Of a stretch of 51,814 nucleotides of DNA, positions 44,798-51,814 are shown piece after piece; position 1 is the first letter of the stretch; each line of letters starts with the position of its first letter. This stretch comes from Streptococcus cuniculi. Lineage in GTDB: Bacteria; Bacillota; Bacilli; Lactobacillales; Streptococcaceae. Both the position numbers and the translations under genes were made by a program. The notes beneath the pieces are model-generated. The model had not been told where the DNA came from, made no database searches, and was given only the letters and a program-made list of their open reading frames with translations. Location: NCBI RefSeq assembly GCF_001921845.1, contig NZ_MSJM01000009.1, positions 1 through 51,814 on the forward strand, in the 5' to 3' direction.

Positions 44798-45429
44798 GAG
44801 TAAGAAATCGTAAAGGAGCTAGTGATATGCTAGCAGCATATCCTCAATATGTCATCTTGACTCCAGAGGAGTGTAAAGGAAAATGGGCTAATATTTTTGG
44901 AAATGATAATCCCATTCACATCGAAGTGGGTTCTGGCAAGGGACGCTTCATTACAGGAATGGCGGCTCAAAATCCTGACATCAACTACATCGGGATTGAC
45001 ATCCAGATGACAGTGCTAAGCTATGCCTTGGATCGTGTGGTCGAGGCAGGTTTGCCCAATATTAAGTTGTTACAGGTGGACGGCTCTAGCTTGACCAACT
45101 ACTTTGCACCAGCAGAAATTGATCGTCTTTATCTGAATTTCTCGGATCCATGGCCTAAAAAACGGCATGAAAAACGCCGCTTGACCTACAAGAGCTTTTT
45201 GGATACCTACAAGGAAATCTTGCCAGAAAAGGGAGAAATTCATTTCAAGACCGACAATCGCGGGCTATTTGAATACAGCCTCGTCAGTTTTTCACAGTAT
45301 GGCATGACCCTAAACGGTGTCTGGCTAGACCTACATGCCAGCGACATGGAAGGCAATGTCATGACTGAATATGAAGAAAAATTCTCCAACAAAGGTCAAG
45401 TCATTTATCGTGTGGAGGCACAGTTTTAA
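44794..45429 (+). CDS. trmB: tRNA (guanine-N7)-methyltransferase TrmB
   Basis: A 211-residue SAM-dependent methyltransferase making m7G46 in t[11 protein letters not shown] is the SAM loop and [15 protein letters not shown] the family signature. Starts at ATG 44794, four bases within ccrZ. Confidence 0.96.
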   Translation: MRVRNRKGASDMLAAYPQYVILTPEECKGKWANIFGNDNPIHIEVGSGKGRFITGMAAQNPDINYIGIDIQMTVLSYALDRVVEAGLPNIKLLQVDGSSLTNYFAPAEIDRLYLNFSDPWPKKRHEKRRLTYKSFLDTYKEILPEKGEIHFKTDNRGLFEYSLVSFSQYGMTLNGVWLDLHASDMEGNVMTEYEEKFSNKGQVIYRVEAQF

Positions 45430-45457
45430 AAACATTCGAGACATCGAATGTTTTTTT
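45428..45457 (+). terminator. Terminator of ccrZ-trmB
   Basis: AAAAACATTCGA pairs with TCGAATGTTTTT around GACA, right at the trmB stop. Confidence 0.9.
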
Positions 45458-45510
45458 CTATCAAAAAAACTCCTCGGATCGCCATTTATCAAGGAAAAGA
45501 GGCATATTCC

Positions 45511-45539
45511 TTTACAAAGCCTTGAAAGTGTGTTATACT
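45511..45539 (+). promoter_or_regulatory. Promoter of the rimP-nusA-infB operon
   Basis: TTTACA (45511-45516), 17 bases, TATACT (45534-45539) preceded by TGT. Confidence 0.75.
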
Positions 45540-45611
45540 AATTGAAAATAGAGAAAAGGAGGGTTGGTCTTGTACCAGCCCTTTGATGTGTATCTAGAAG
45601 GAGGTTTTCCG

Positions 45612-46082
45612 ATGGCAACGATTGTAGATATTGTCACGCAGGCGATTGCTCCGCACATTACAGCTCCCTATGAGCTGGTGGATGTGGAGTATGGCAAGAT
45701 GGGTGGCGATGATGTCCTATCTATTTTTGTAGATAAGGAGGGAGGGATTACCCTCAATGATACGGCCGAGTTGTCCGAAGTGATTAGTCCACTGTTGGAT
45801 CAGATTCAGCCGGATCCCTTTCCAGACCAATACATGCTGGAAGTGACCAGTCCTGGTCTTGAGCGACCATTAAAAAATGCTGAAGCAGTTGCGAAAGCCG
45901 TTGGTCAGTATATCCATGTCAAACTCTACCAAGCAATTGATAAACATAAGATTTTTGAAGGAACGCTCCTATCCTTTGAAAATCAAGAATTGCTGATGGA
46001 ATACATGGATAAAACAAGAAAAAAACAAGTTACCATTCCCTATCAGACAGTCGCTAAAGCACGTCTGGCTGTCAAAATTTAA
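45612..46082 (+). CDS. rimP: Ribosome maturation factor RimP
   Basis: A 156-residue protein needed for 30S maturation: [23 protein letters not shown] and [10 protein letters not shown] are family stretches, ending with a small beta-barrel domain. ATG 45612 has GAAGGAGG seven bases upstream. An earlier in-frame TTG (45570) also has AAGGAGGG in front and would add 14 residues; the shorter form matches relatives better. First gene of the operon. Confidence 0.93.
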   Translation: MATIVDIVTQAIAPHITAPYELVDVEYGKMGGDDVLSIFVDKEGGITLNDTAELSEVISPLLDQIQPDPFPDQYMLEVTSPGLERPLKNAEAVAKAVGQYIHVKLYQAIDKHKIFEGTLLSFENQELLMEYMDKTRKKQVTIPYQTVAKARLAVKI

Positions 46083-46115
46083 CAGAAAGGACCTTTTGAG
46101 AAAAAGGAAAACAAG

Positions 46116-47264
46116 ATGAGTAAAGAAATGCTAGAAGCCTTCCGTATTTTAGAGGAAGACAAGGGGATTAAAAAAGAAGACATCATTGAGGCGGTCATGG
46201 AGTCACTCCGCTCAGCCTACAAACGCCGCTACGGTCAATCCGAATCTGCTGCGATTGAGTTCGATGAGAAAAAAGGAGATTTTCGCGTTTATACTGTCCG
46301 CGAGGTCGTAGATGAAGTCTTTGATAGTCGTCTTGAAATTAGCTTGAAAGATGCCTTGGCGATTTCTTCAGCCTACGAACTAGGAGATAAGATTAAGTTT
46401 GAAGAATCACCAGCAGAATTTGGTCGTGTAGCAGCTCAATCTGCTAAACAGACCATTATGGAAAAGATGCGCAAGCAGACCCGCGCCATTACCTACAATA
46501 CTTATAAAGCACACGAAAAAGAAATCATGTCTGGAACGGTTGAACGCTTTGACAATCGCTTCATCTATGTCAACTTGGGCAATATCGAAGCACAGTTATC
46601 CAAACAAGACCAGATTCCTGGCGAGGTTTTCCAATCCCATGACCGCATCGAAGTCTACGTTTACAAGGTAGAAGACAATGCGCGTGGTGTCAACGTCTTT
46701 GTCAGCCGTAGTCACCCAGAGATGATCAAGCGTTTGATGGAGCAAGAAATTCCAGAAGTCTATGATGGAACGGTGGAAATCATGAGCGTTGCCCGTGAAG
46801 CAGGTGACCGAACCAAGGTTGCCGTGCGTAGCCACAATCCAAACGTGGATGCAATCGGAACAATCGTTGGACGTGGTGGTTCAAACATCAAGAAGATTAC
46901 AGGCAAGTTCCATCCAGCACGCTACGATGCTAAGCTGGACCGCATGATTCCAATCGAAGAAAATATCGATGTCATCGAGTGGGTACCAGATGAAGCAGAA
47001 TTCATCTACAATGCCATCGCCCCAGCCGAAGTGGATCAAGTAATCTTTGACACGGAAGATGGTAAGCATGCGACTGTTGTCGTGCCAGATGATAAGCTCT
47101 CTCTTGCCATTGGTCGCCGTGGACAAAACGTGCGTTTGGCAGCTCATTTAACTGGCTTCCGTATTGACATCAAATCTGCATCAGAATACGAAGCAATCGA
47201 AGCTGCACTTTATGGTGAAGCAGAGGCTGTAGACGCTGTCGAAACAGAAGAAACAGGCGAATAA
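46116..47264 (+). CDS. nusA: Transcription elongation/termination factor NusA
   Basis: A 382-residue NusA: N-terminal RNA-polymerase-binding domain, S1 domain around 135-200 (MSGTVERFDNRFIYVNLG), and two KH domains (IVGRGGSNIKKITG, then IGRRGQNVRLAAHLTG), ending in a short acidic tail. The length is that of Firmicutes, without the extra C-terminal repeats of proteobacteria. Confidence 0.97.
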   Translation: MSKEMLEAFRILEEDKGIKKEDIIEAVMESLRSAYKRRYGQSESAAIEFDEKKGDFRVYTVREVVDEVFDSRLEISLKDALAISSAYELGDKIKFEESPAEFGRVAAQSAKQTIMEKMRKQTRAITYNTYKAHEKEIMSGTVERFDNRFIYVNLGNIEAQLSKQDQIPGEVFQSHDRIEVYVYKVEDNARGVNVFVSRSHPEMIKRLMEQEIPEVYDGTVEIMSVAREAGDRTKVAVRSHNPNVDAIGTIVGRGGSNIKKITGKFHPARYDAKLDRMIPIEENIDVIEWVPDEAEFIYNAIAPAEVDQVIFDTEDGKHATVVVPDDKLSLAIGRRGQNVRLAAHLTGFRIDIKSASEYEAIEAALYGEAEAVDAVETEETGE

Positions 47265-47282
47265 GCCTGTTTGGAGGTGCGT

Positions 47283-47579
47283 ATGGCAAAGGCTAGAAAA
47301 ATCCCCTTACGAAAATCCGTTGTTTCGGGAGAGATTATTGACAAGCGTGATTTATTGCGTATTGTGAAAAACAAGGAAGGCCAAGTCTTCATTGACCCAA
47401 CTGGGAAAGCAAATGGTCGTGGAGCCTATATCAAGCTGGACAACACAGAAGCAGCTCAGGCCAAGAAAAAGCGTGTCTTTGACCGTGCCTTTAGCATGGA
47501 AGTAGCCGCAGAATTCTATGACGAATTGATTGCCTATGTGGATCACAAGGTCAAAAGGAGAGAACTGGGTCTTGAATAA
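47283..47579 (+). CDS. ylxR: YlxR (DUF448) RNA-binding protein
   Basis: A 98-residue basic protein with RKIPLRKSVVSGE and GRGAYIKLD, the DUF448 pattern. ATG 47283 has TTGGAGGT seven bases ahead. It lies between nusA and ylxQ and overlaps the latter. In other firmicutes it has been linked to RNase P or gene regulation; here the role is unproven. Confidence 0.92.
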   Translation: MAKARKIPLRKSVVSGEIIDKRDLLRIVKNKEGQVFIDPTGKANGRGAYIKLDNTEAAQAKKKRVFDRAFSMEVAAEFYDELIAYVDHKVKRRELGLE

Positions 47580-47874
47580 CCAGCAAAGAATATTAAATTT
47601 ACTTGGCTTGGCTCAACGTGCTGGTCGCCTAATTTCAGGAGAAGAATTAGTCGTTGAGAGCATTCAAAAGCAAAAGGCGAAACTTGTCTTTTTAGCACAG
47701 GATGCAGGTCCCAACCTAAGTAAGAAAATCACAGATAAAAGTCATACCTATCAGGTAGAGGTCGTTACCGCGTTTTCAACGCTGGAATTAAGCTCGGCAG
47801 TCGGCAAGCCACGTAAGGTGCTGGCTGTGACAGATGCTGGATTTACTAAGAAAATGAGGTCTATTATGGAATAG
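47572..47874 (+). CDS. ylxQ: YlxQ, L7Ae-like RNA-binding protein
   Basis: A 100-residue protein of the L7Ae/L30e family ([18 protein letters not shown], then [18 protein letters not shown]), which recognises kink-turn RNA. The most likely start is TTG 47572, overlapping the ylxR stop, with AAAAGGAG upstream. The open frame continues upstream to 47530 but would run inside ylxR. Confidence 0.88.
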   Translation: MNNQQRILNLLGLAQRAGRLISGEELVVESIQKQKAKLVFLAQDAGPNLSKKITDKSHTYQVEVVTAFSTLELSSAVGKPRKVLAVTDAGFTKKMRSIME

Positions 47875-47891
47875 AACAGGAGGACAAGATA

Positions 47892-50594
47892 TTGTCTAAG
47901 AAGAGATTGTACGAGATTGCCAAGGAATTGGGCAAGGAAAGCAAGGAAGTTGTCGCCAAGGCGAAAGAATTAGGAATTGAGGTCAAAAGCCACTCTTCAA
48001 GTGTGGAAGCAGAGATTGCGCAGCGGATTGTTGACGGATTTTCTGCGGCGAAAAAAACGGTTGAGAAAGTGGTGGAAAAGGTTGAAAAAGCACCAAGTAA
48101 GCCCGAACAACCTGAGCCAAAAAGTGTAGAAGAAAAACCTGCAACTCCTGCTCCTCAAGCTGCGGTGAATCGTCCAAAAAGTCGTAATTTTAAGGCGGAG
48201 CGTGAAGCGCGTGCCAAGGAGCAAGCGGCGAAGCGTCATCAAGGAAGAGGTCAAGGACGTCCGCAGGACAACCGTTCAAATGGCCAGCAAAAACCGCGTC
48301 GTGACCACAGTGACCAAGACCGTAGAGGAAATCGCAATCAAGGATTTGATAAGCGCTCCGCTCAAGGAGGTCAGCGTCCAAATCGTGGTGACCAACGTCC
48401 AAGAATGGAAGAAAGCCGTACTAAAATTGATTTCAAGGCCCGTGCAGCTGCTCTAAAAGCAGAGCAAATGCAAGAATATGCACGTACAAGTGAAGAACGC
48501 TTCCGCCAAGCTCAAGAGGCGAAGAAGCAACCGCAAAAGCCAAAAGAAATCAAATTTGAAGAGCCTGTAGTAGAAACAAAGCCGAAGGTTGTACCAGCGG
48601 CAGTTGAAGCAACACCTGCTACAGATAAGCGTCGGAAAAAACAAGCTCGACCAGATAAGCGCCGTGATGATTTTGATCACGAAGAAGATGGTCCAAGAAA
48701 ACAACAAAAGAATCGAAATAGTCAAAATCAAGTGAGAAATCAAAGAAATAGTAACTGGAATCCAAACAAGAAAAAGAAAAACGGCAAGCAGCAACCAGCA
48801 GCCAAGCCTGTCACAGAACGCAAGTTCCACGAATTGCCGACAGAGTTTGAATATACAGCAGGTATGACGGTCGCTGAAATCGCAAAACGCATCAAGCGCG
48901 AACCAGCTGAAATCGTGAAAAAACTCTTTATGATGGGTGTGATGGCGACACAAAACCAATCCCTCGATGGCGATACGATTGAATTGCTCATGGTGGATTA
49001 TGGCATTGAAGCCAAGGAAAAAGTGGAAGTCGATAATGCCGATATCGAGCGTTTCTTCGTAGAAGAAGGCTACCTCAACCCAGAAGAAATGGTAGAACGT
49101 CCACCAGTTGTCACCATCATGGGACACGTTGACCACGGGAAAACCACTCTGTTGGATACCCTTCGCAATTCACGTGTTGCAACAGGTGAAGCAGGAGGAA
49201 TCACGCAGCATATCGGTGCCTACCAAATCGAAGAAAATGGTAAGAAAATTACCTTCCTTGACACACCAGGACACGCGGCCTTTACCAGCATGCGTGCGCG
49301 TGGAGCCTCTGTGACGGACTTGACTATCTTGGTCGTTGCCGCAGATGACGGTGTAATGCCGCAGACCATTGAGGCAATCAACCACTCAAAAGCTGCCAAT
49401 GTTCCAATCATCGTAGCCATTAACAAGATTGATAAGCCAGGTGCAAATCCAGAGCGTGTCATCGGTGAATTGGCAGAGCATGGGGTCATCTCAACTGCTT
49501 GGGGTGGAGACTGCGAATTTGTTGAGATTTCAGCCAAATTCAATCAAAACATTGATGAATTGTTGGAAACCGTTCTCCTCGTTGCGGAAATCCAAGAGTT
49601 GAAAGCTGACCCAACGGTTCGTGCGATTGGTACAGTTATCGAGGCGCATTTGGATAAAGGAAAAGGTGCGGTTGCGACCCTTCTTGTCCAACAAGGTACC
49701 TTGAACGTCCAAGATCCAATCGTTGTCGGAAATACCTTCGGACGTGTCCGTGCCATGACCAATGACCTCGGTCGCCGTGTCAAAGTAGCTGGACCATCTA
49801 CACCAGTTTCCATTACTGGTCTGAACGAAGCACCGATGGCGGGTGATCATTTTGCGGTCTATGAAGATGAAAAATCAGCGCGTGCAGCAGGTGAAGAACG
49901 TGCCAAACGTGCCCTCTTGAAACAACGTCAAGTTACCCAACGTGTCAGCCTTGAGAACCTCTTTGATACCCTTAAAGCTGGTGAAGTTAAGTCTGTTAAT
50001 GTCATCATCAAGGCCGATGTACAAGGTTCGGTTGAGGCGCTTGCTTCCTCTCTTCAAAAGATTGAAGTAGAAGGTGTTCGTGTCAATATCGTCCATTCAG
50101 CGGTCGGTGCCATCAACGAATCTGACGTAACCTTGGCAGAAGCATCAAATGCCTTCATCATCGGATTTAGCGTCCGTCCGACACCGCAAGCACGCCAACA
50201 AGCAGAAGCTGACGATGTCGAAATCCGTCTCCACAGCATTATCTACAAGGTGATTGAGGAAATGGAAGATGCCATGAAGGGAATGCTAGATCCTGAATAC
50301 CAAGAAAAAATCATTGGTGAAGCCCTCATCCGTGAAACCTTTAAAGTTTCTAAGGTGGGAACAATCGGTGGATTTATGGTCATCAACGGAAAAGTTACCC
50401 GCGACTCAAGCGTTCGCGTTATCCGTGACGGTGTTGTCGTCTTTGACGGACAACTTGCTAGCTTGAAACACTTCAAAGATGATGTCAAAGAAATCACCAA
50501 CGGCCGCGAAGGCGGACTCATGATTGACAACTACAACGACCTCAAAGTCGACGACGTCATCGAAGCCTACATCATGGAAGAGATTAAAAAATAA
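47892..50594 (+). CDS. infB: Translation initiation factor IF-2
   Basis: A 900-residue GTPase. The N-terminal 380 residues hold an IF2_N module ([23 protein letters not shown]) and a long basic, Gln/Arg-rich low-complexity linker with short Arg-Asn-Gln runs. A second IF2_N then precedes the G domain with GHVDHGKTT (411-419), DTPGHAAF and NKID, followed by the beta-barrel and C domains. The start is TTG 47892 with AGGAGG upstream. Long for a Gram-positive IF-2 but usual for streptococci. Confidence 0.96.
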   Translation: MSKKRLYEIAKELGKESKEVVAKAKELGIEVKSHSSSVEAEIAQRIVDGFSAAKKTVEKVVEKVEKAPSKPEQPEPKSVEEKPATPAPQAAVNRPKSRNFKAEREARAKEQAAKRHQGRGQGRPQDNRSNGQQKPRRDHSDQDRRGNRNQGFDKRSAQGGQRPNRGDQRPRMEESRTKIDFKARAAALKAEQMQEYARTSEERFRQAQEAKKQPQKPKEIKFEEPVVETKPKVVPAAVEATPATDKRRKKQARPDKRRDDFDHEEDGPRKQQKNRNSQNQVRNQRNSNWNPNKKKKNGKQQPAAKPVTERKFHELPTEFEYTAGMTVAEIAKRIKREPAEIVKKLFMMGVMATQNQSLDGDTIELLMVDYGIEAKEKVEVDNADIERFFVEEGYLNPEEMVERPPVVTIMGHVDHGKTTLLDTLRNSRVATGEAGGITQHIGAYQIEENGKKITFLDTPGHAAFTSMRARGASVTDLTILVVAADDGVMPQTIEAINHSKAANVPIIVAINKIDKPGANPERVIGELAEHGVISTAWGGDCEFVEISAKFNQNIDELLETVLLVAEIQELKADPTVRAIGTVIEAHLDKGKGAVATLLVQQGTLNVQDPIVVGNTFGRVRAMTNDLGRRVKVAGPSTPVSITGLNEAPMAGDHFAVYEDEKSARAAGEERAKRALLKQRQVTQRVSLENLFDTLKAGEVKSVNVIIKADVQGSVEALASSLQKIEVEGVRVNIVHSAVGAINESDVTLAEASNAFIIGFSVRPTPQARQQAEADDVEIRLHSIIYKVIEEMEDAMKGMLDPEYQEKIIGEALIRETFKVSKVGTIGGFMVINGKVTRDSSVRVIRDGVVVFDGQLASLKHFKDDVKEITNGREGGLMIDNYNDLKVDDVIEAYIMEEIKK

Positions 50595-51297
50595 GATACA
50601 AAGCCCGTAAAGTGCCAAGCAAAATTAGGAGTTCTAACGACGGAGCGCCTGCTCCTAGGCTGAACTCTCTATTTTGCACAGCACTTAGGGCGTGTTCAGT
50701 TAGCTAAGTAGTGAGAGCGTAAAAAAAGTCCTAATGAAAATAGGAGATTTGTGAAGCGTTCGTTGAACGCAAACGAATCTATCCCTAAAGGGAGCCAAAC
50801 CTGTAGTCTGCTAAAGCAGTCACAGTATTGTCTCTTTTTCATAGAGACTTTTAGCTCGAACACAATTCCGCTTCACACAGCACTTAGGGCGTGTTCAGGG
50901 CTAAGTAACGGAGGCGTCGAAAACGAAAGAAAAATAGGAGATGGACCGCAGAGTCTTTAGACTCAAGAGACATTTGTCTTTTTTCCGAAGTTTTCAGCCG
51001 TAGTACAATTCGGCTAAGTAGTGAGAGCGTAAAAAAGTCCTAATGATACCCCTAGGGCATCCGTATCCGTAGAATAAGCCTAGCATATAACGGTTACGGC
51101 AAATAGGGCTTTATGAAGCGTTCGATGAACGCAAGTAAATCGGCTCTCATCTGTCACTAGCTAATTTTGCTACATTTTTTAGGCCATACTAGCGCTAAAT
51201 AAAAAATACCCCGTCACCTCAATCCATTAGATGATAATTTGTAGCGTTTTGTGCTGATTTTCAATCAGGAAAATCCTTTACATTAGGAGGGAAGAAC
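50595..51297. repeat. Hairpin-rich degenerate repeat array between infB and rbfA
   Basis: This 703-base spacer holds imperfect units. A 23-base block containing CAGCACTTAGGGCGTGTTC is exactly repeated at 50677-50699 and 50876-50898. GCTAAGTAGTGAGAGCGT leads to a run ending GTCCTAATGA at 50703-50737 and 51013-51046. A GCGTTC..GAACGC hairpin occurs at 50756-50770 and 51118-51132. One unit is closed by TGTGAAGCG (50750-50758) / CGCTTCACA (50869-50877) and encloses small perfect hairpins (TCCCT/AGGGA, CTGCT/AGCAG, GTCTCT/AGAGAC). The open frame at 50751-50960 is probably an accident. The 3' end has GATTTTC..GAAAATC before rbfA. Confidence 0.6.
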
Positions 51298-51651
51298 ATG
51301 GCGAACCATTTTCGTACAGACCGTGTGGGCATGGAAATCAAGCGTGAAGTCAATGAGATTTTGCAAAAGAAAGTCCGTGATCCACGGGTTCAAGGCGTAA
51401 CTATTACAGATGTTCAAATGTTGGGCGATTTATCAGTAGCAAAAGTCTACTACTCTATCATGAGTGACTTGGCTTCTGACAACCAAAAGGCTCAGACAGG
51501 ACTTGAAAAGGCCAAAGGGACCATCAAACGGGAACTTGGCCGCAAGCTCACCCTGTATAAAATCCCAGACTTGGTCTTTGAAAAAGACCAATCGATTGAA
51601 TACGGGAACAAGATTGATCAAATGTTACGCGCATTGGAAAATAAAGAGTAA
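51298..51651 (+). CDS. rbfA: 30S ribosome-binding factor RbfA
   Basis: A 117-residue KH-like protein ([40 protein letters not shown]) that acts in late 30S maturation. TAGGAGGG precedes ATG 51298. It belongs to the nusA-infB operon by tradition, but here is separated from infB by 703 bases of repeats, so it may depend on another promoter or on read-through. Strong terminator follows. Confidence 0.96.
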   Translation: MANHFRTDRVGMEIKREVNEILQKKVRDPRVQGVTITDVQMLGDLSVAKVYYSIMSDLASDNQKAQTGLEKAKGTIKRELGRKLTLYKIPDLVFEKDQSIEYGNKIDQMLRALENKE

Positions 51652-51677
51652 AAAAACAGCCCAGTGGGCTGTTTTTT
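51651..51677 (+). terminator. Terminator of rbfA
   Basis: AAAAAACAGCCC pairs with GGGCTGTTTTTT around AGT, starting at the rbfA stop. Confidence 0.9.
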
Positions 51678-51693
51678 CACGAGCTTAAAAATA

Positions 51694-51814
51694 GGGCACT
51701 TTGTCAATTGTAGTGGGTGACATATAACTAAACACGAGAGGAGACGAACTTGGTCTTCTCTTTTTTGATGTTCAAAGCGAGGAAAATGCGTTTTTTAAAG
51801 TTGTCAAAGTTCCT
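51694..51814 (-). mobile_element. Terminus of an ISL3-like insertion sequence
   Basis: The sequence GGGCACTTTGTCAATTGTAG, with GTGGGTGA after it (51694-51720), resembles the inverted ends of ISL3-family elements in streptococci (remembered as GGCTCTTTGTCAACTG then TAGTGGGTG). The transposase frame begins next to it. The other end of the element is outside the window. Confidence 0.7.
51728..51814 (-). CDS. ISL3-like transposase, C-terminal fragment (window edge)
   Basis: The minus-strand frame reads NFDNFKKRIFLALNIKK then EKTKFVSSRV and stops at TAG (51728-51730). The stretch NFxNFKKRIxxALNxKKEKT is typical of transposase C-termini of the ISL3 group. The gene is cut by the window end, so whether it is intact cannot be said. 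Confidence 0.7.
   Translation of the reverse strand, partial: RNFDNFKKRIFLALNIKKEKTKFVSSRV

Noticed and set aside
45564..45611. Extended RimP from TTG 45564/45570
   Set aside because: A second, well-spaced GGAGG before ATG 45612 and the usual family length favour the shorter form; the longer one is not excluded.
48453..49136. 227-codon minus-strand frame within infB
   Set aside because: It is the reverse of the low-complexity and G-domain region of infB, with no start context and no recognisable domain.
50751..50960. 69-residue open frame in the infB-rbfA spacer
   Set aside because: It runs through the hairpin-rich repeats, has no ribosome site and its composition follows the repeats; more likely chance.

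Overview
The window looks like a chromosomal segment of a Streptococcus. The evidence is the FabM-FabT-FabH-AcpP-FabK-FabD-FabG-FabF-AccB-FabZ-AccCDA cluster (with FabK and FabM, not FabI and FabA), the manLMN/DUF956 block, the ccrZ-trmB pair, the rimP-nusA-ylxR-ylxQ-infB-rbfA block, AAAGGAG ribosome binding sites and extended -10 (TGnTATAAT) promoters. The species cannot be fixed by reading alone. The joined scr/manA/secA order and the repeat-rich spacers would fit S. suis or a relative.

Layout. 1-123: probable right end of an IS200/IS605-type element whose tnpB would lie outside the window. 124-720: composite repeat. 720-7657: sucrose and mannose use (scrR, scrB on minus; scrA, scrK, manA on plus), with ScrR-type operators and a cre in the divergent scrB/scrA promoter region. 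7797-11852: secA, acpS, alr. 12110-14322: nagA and a LacD-type aldolase. 14430-14850: an unannotated Fst/par-like type I toxin-antitoxin remnant whose toxin frame is split by a 105-bp repeat. 14899-17025: lysC and a divergent HAD phosphatase. 17267-28157: the fatty-acid synthesis cluster with its repressor FabT and FabT-type palindromes before fabT and fabK. 28220-29948: two tandem secreted proteins with DUF5648-like repeats. 30183-31662: serS with a T-box leader. 31672-35248: DUF956 gene and manN, manM, manL (mannose/glucose PTS). 35911-38535: a Cof-type HAD phosphatase and a purine permease with PurR-type boxes. 39314-41383: tsaE, a GNAT acetyltransferase and an LCP-family protein. 41409-45429: a small membrane-anchored protein, a HIT protein, ecsA, ecsB, ccrZ, trmB. 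45612-51651: rimP, nusA, ylxR, ylxQ, infB, rbfA. 51694-51814: end of an ISL3-like insertion sequence.

How the genes work together. ScrA imports sucrose as sucrose-6-phosphate, ScrB splits it, ScrK phosphorylates the fructose and ManA connects mannose-6-phosphate to glycolysis; ManLMN brings in mannose and glucose. AcpS charges the carrier protein used by the fab cluster, and AccABCD supplies malonyl-CoA. NusA, InfB, RbfA, RimP, SerS, TsaE and TrmB serve transcription and translation.

The coding part is ordinary. The unusual content is between genes: a repeat family whose terminal arms change in a compensating way from copy to copy; a second repeat inserted into the first and also into the 3' end of fabZ, which it seems to have lengthened by about seven codons; two RUP-sized elements; a hairpin-rich repeat array between infB and rbfA; and a possible leaderless start for tsaE. 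No rRNA, tRNA or CRISPR array was seen.
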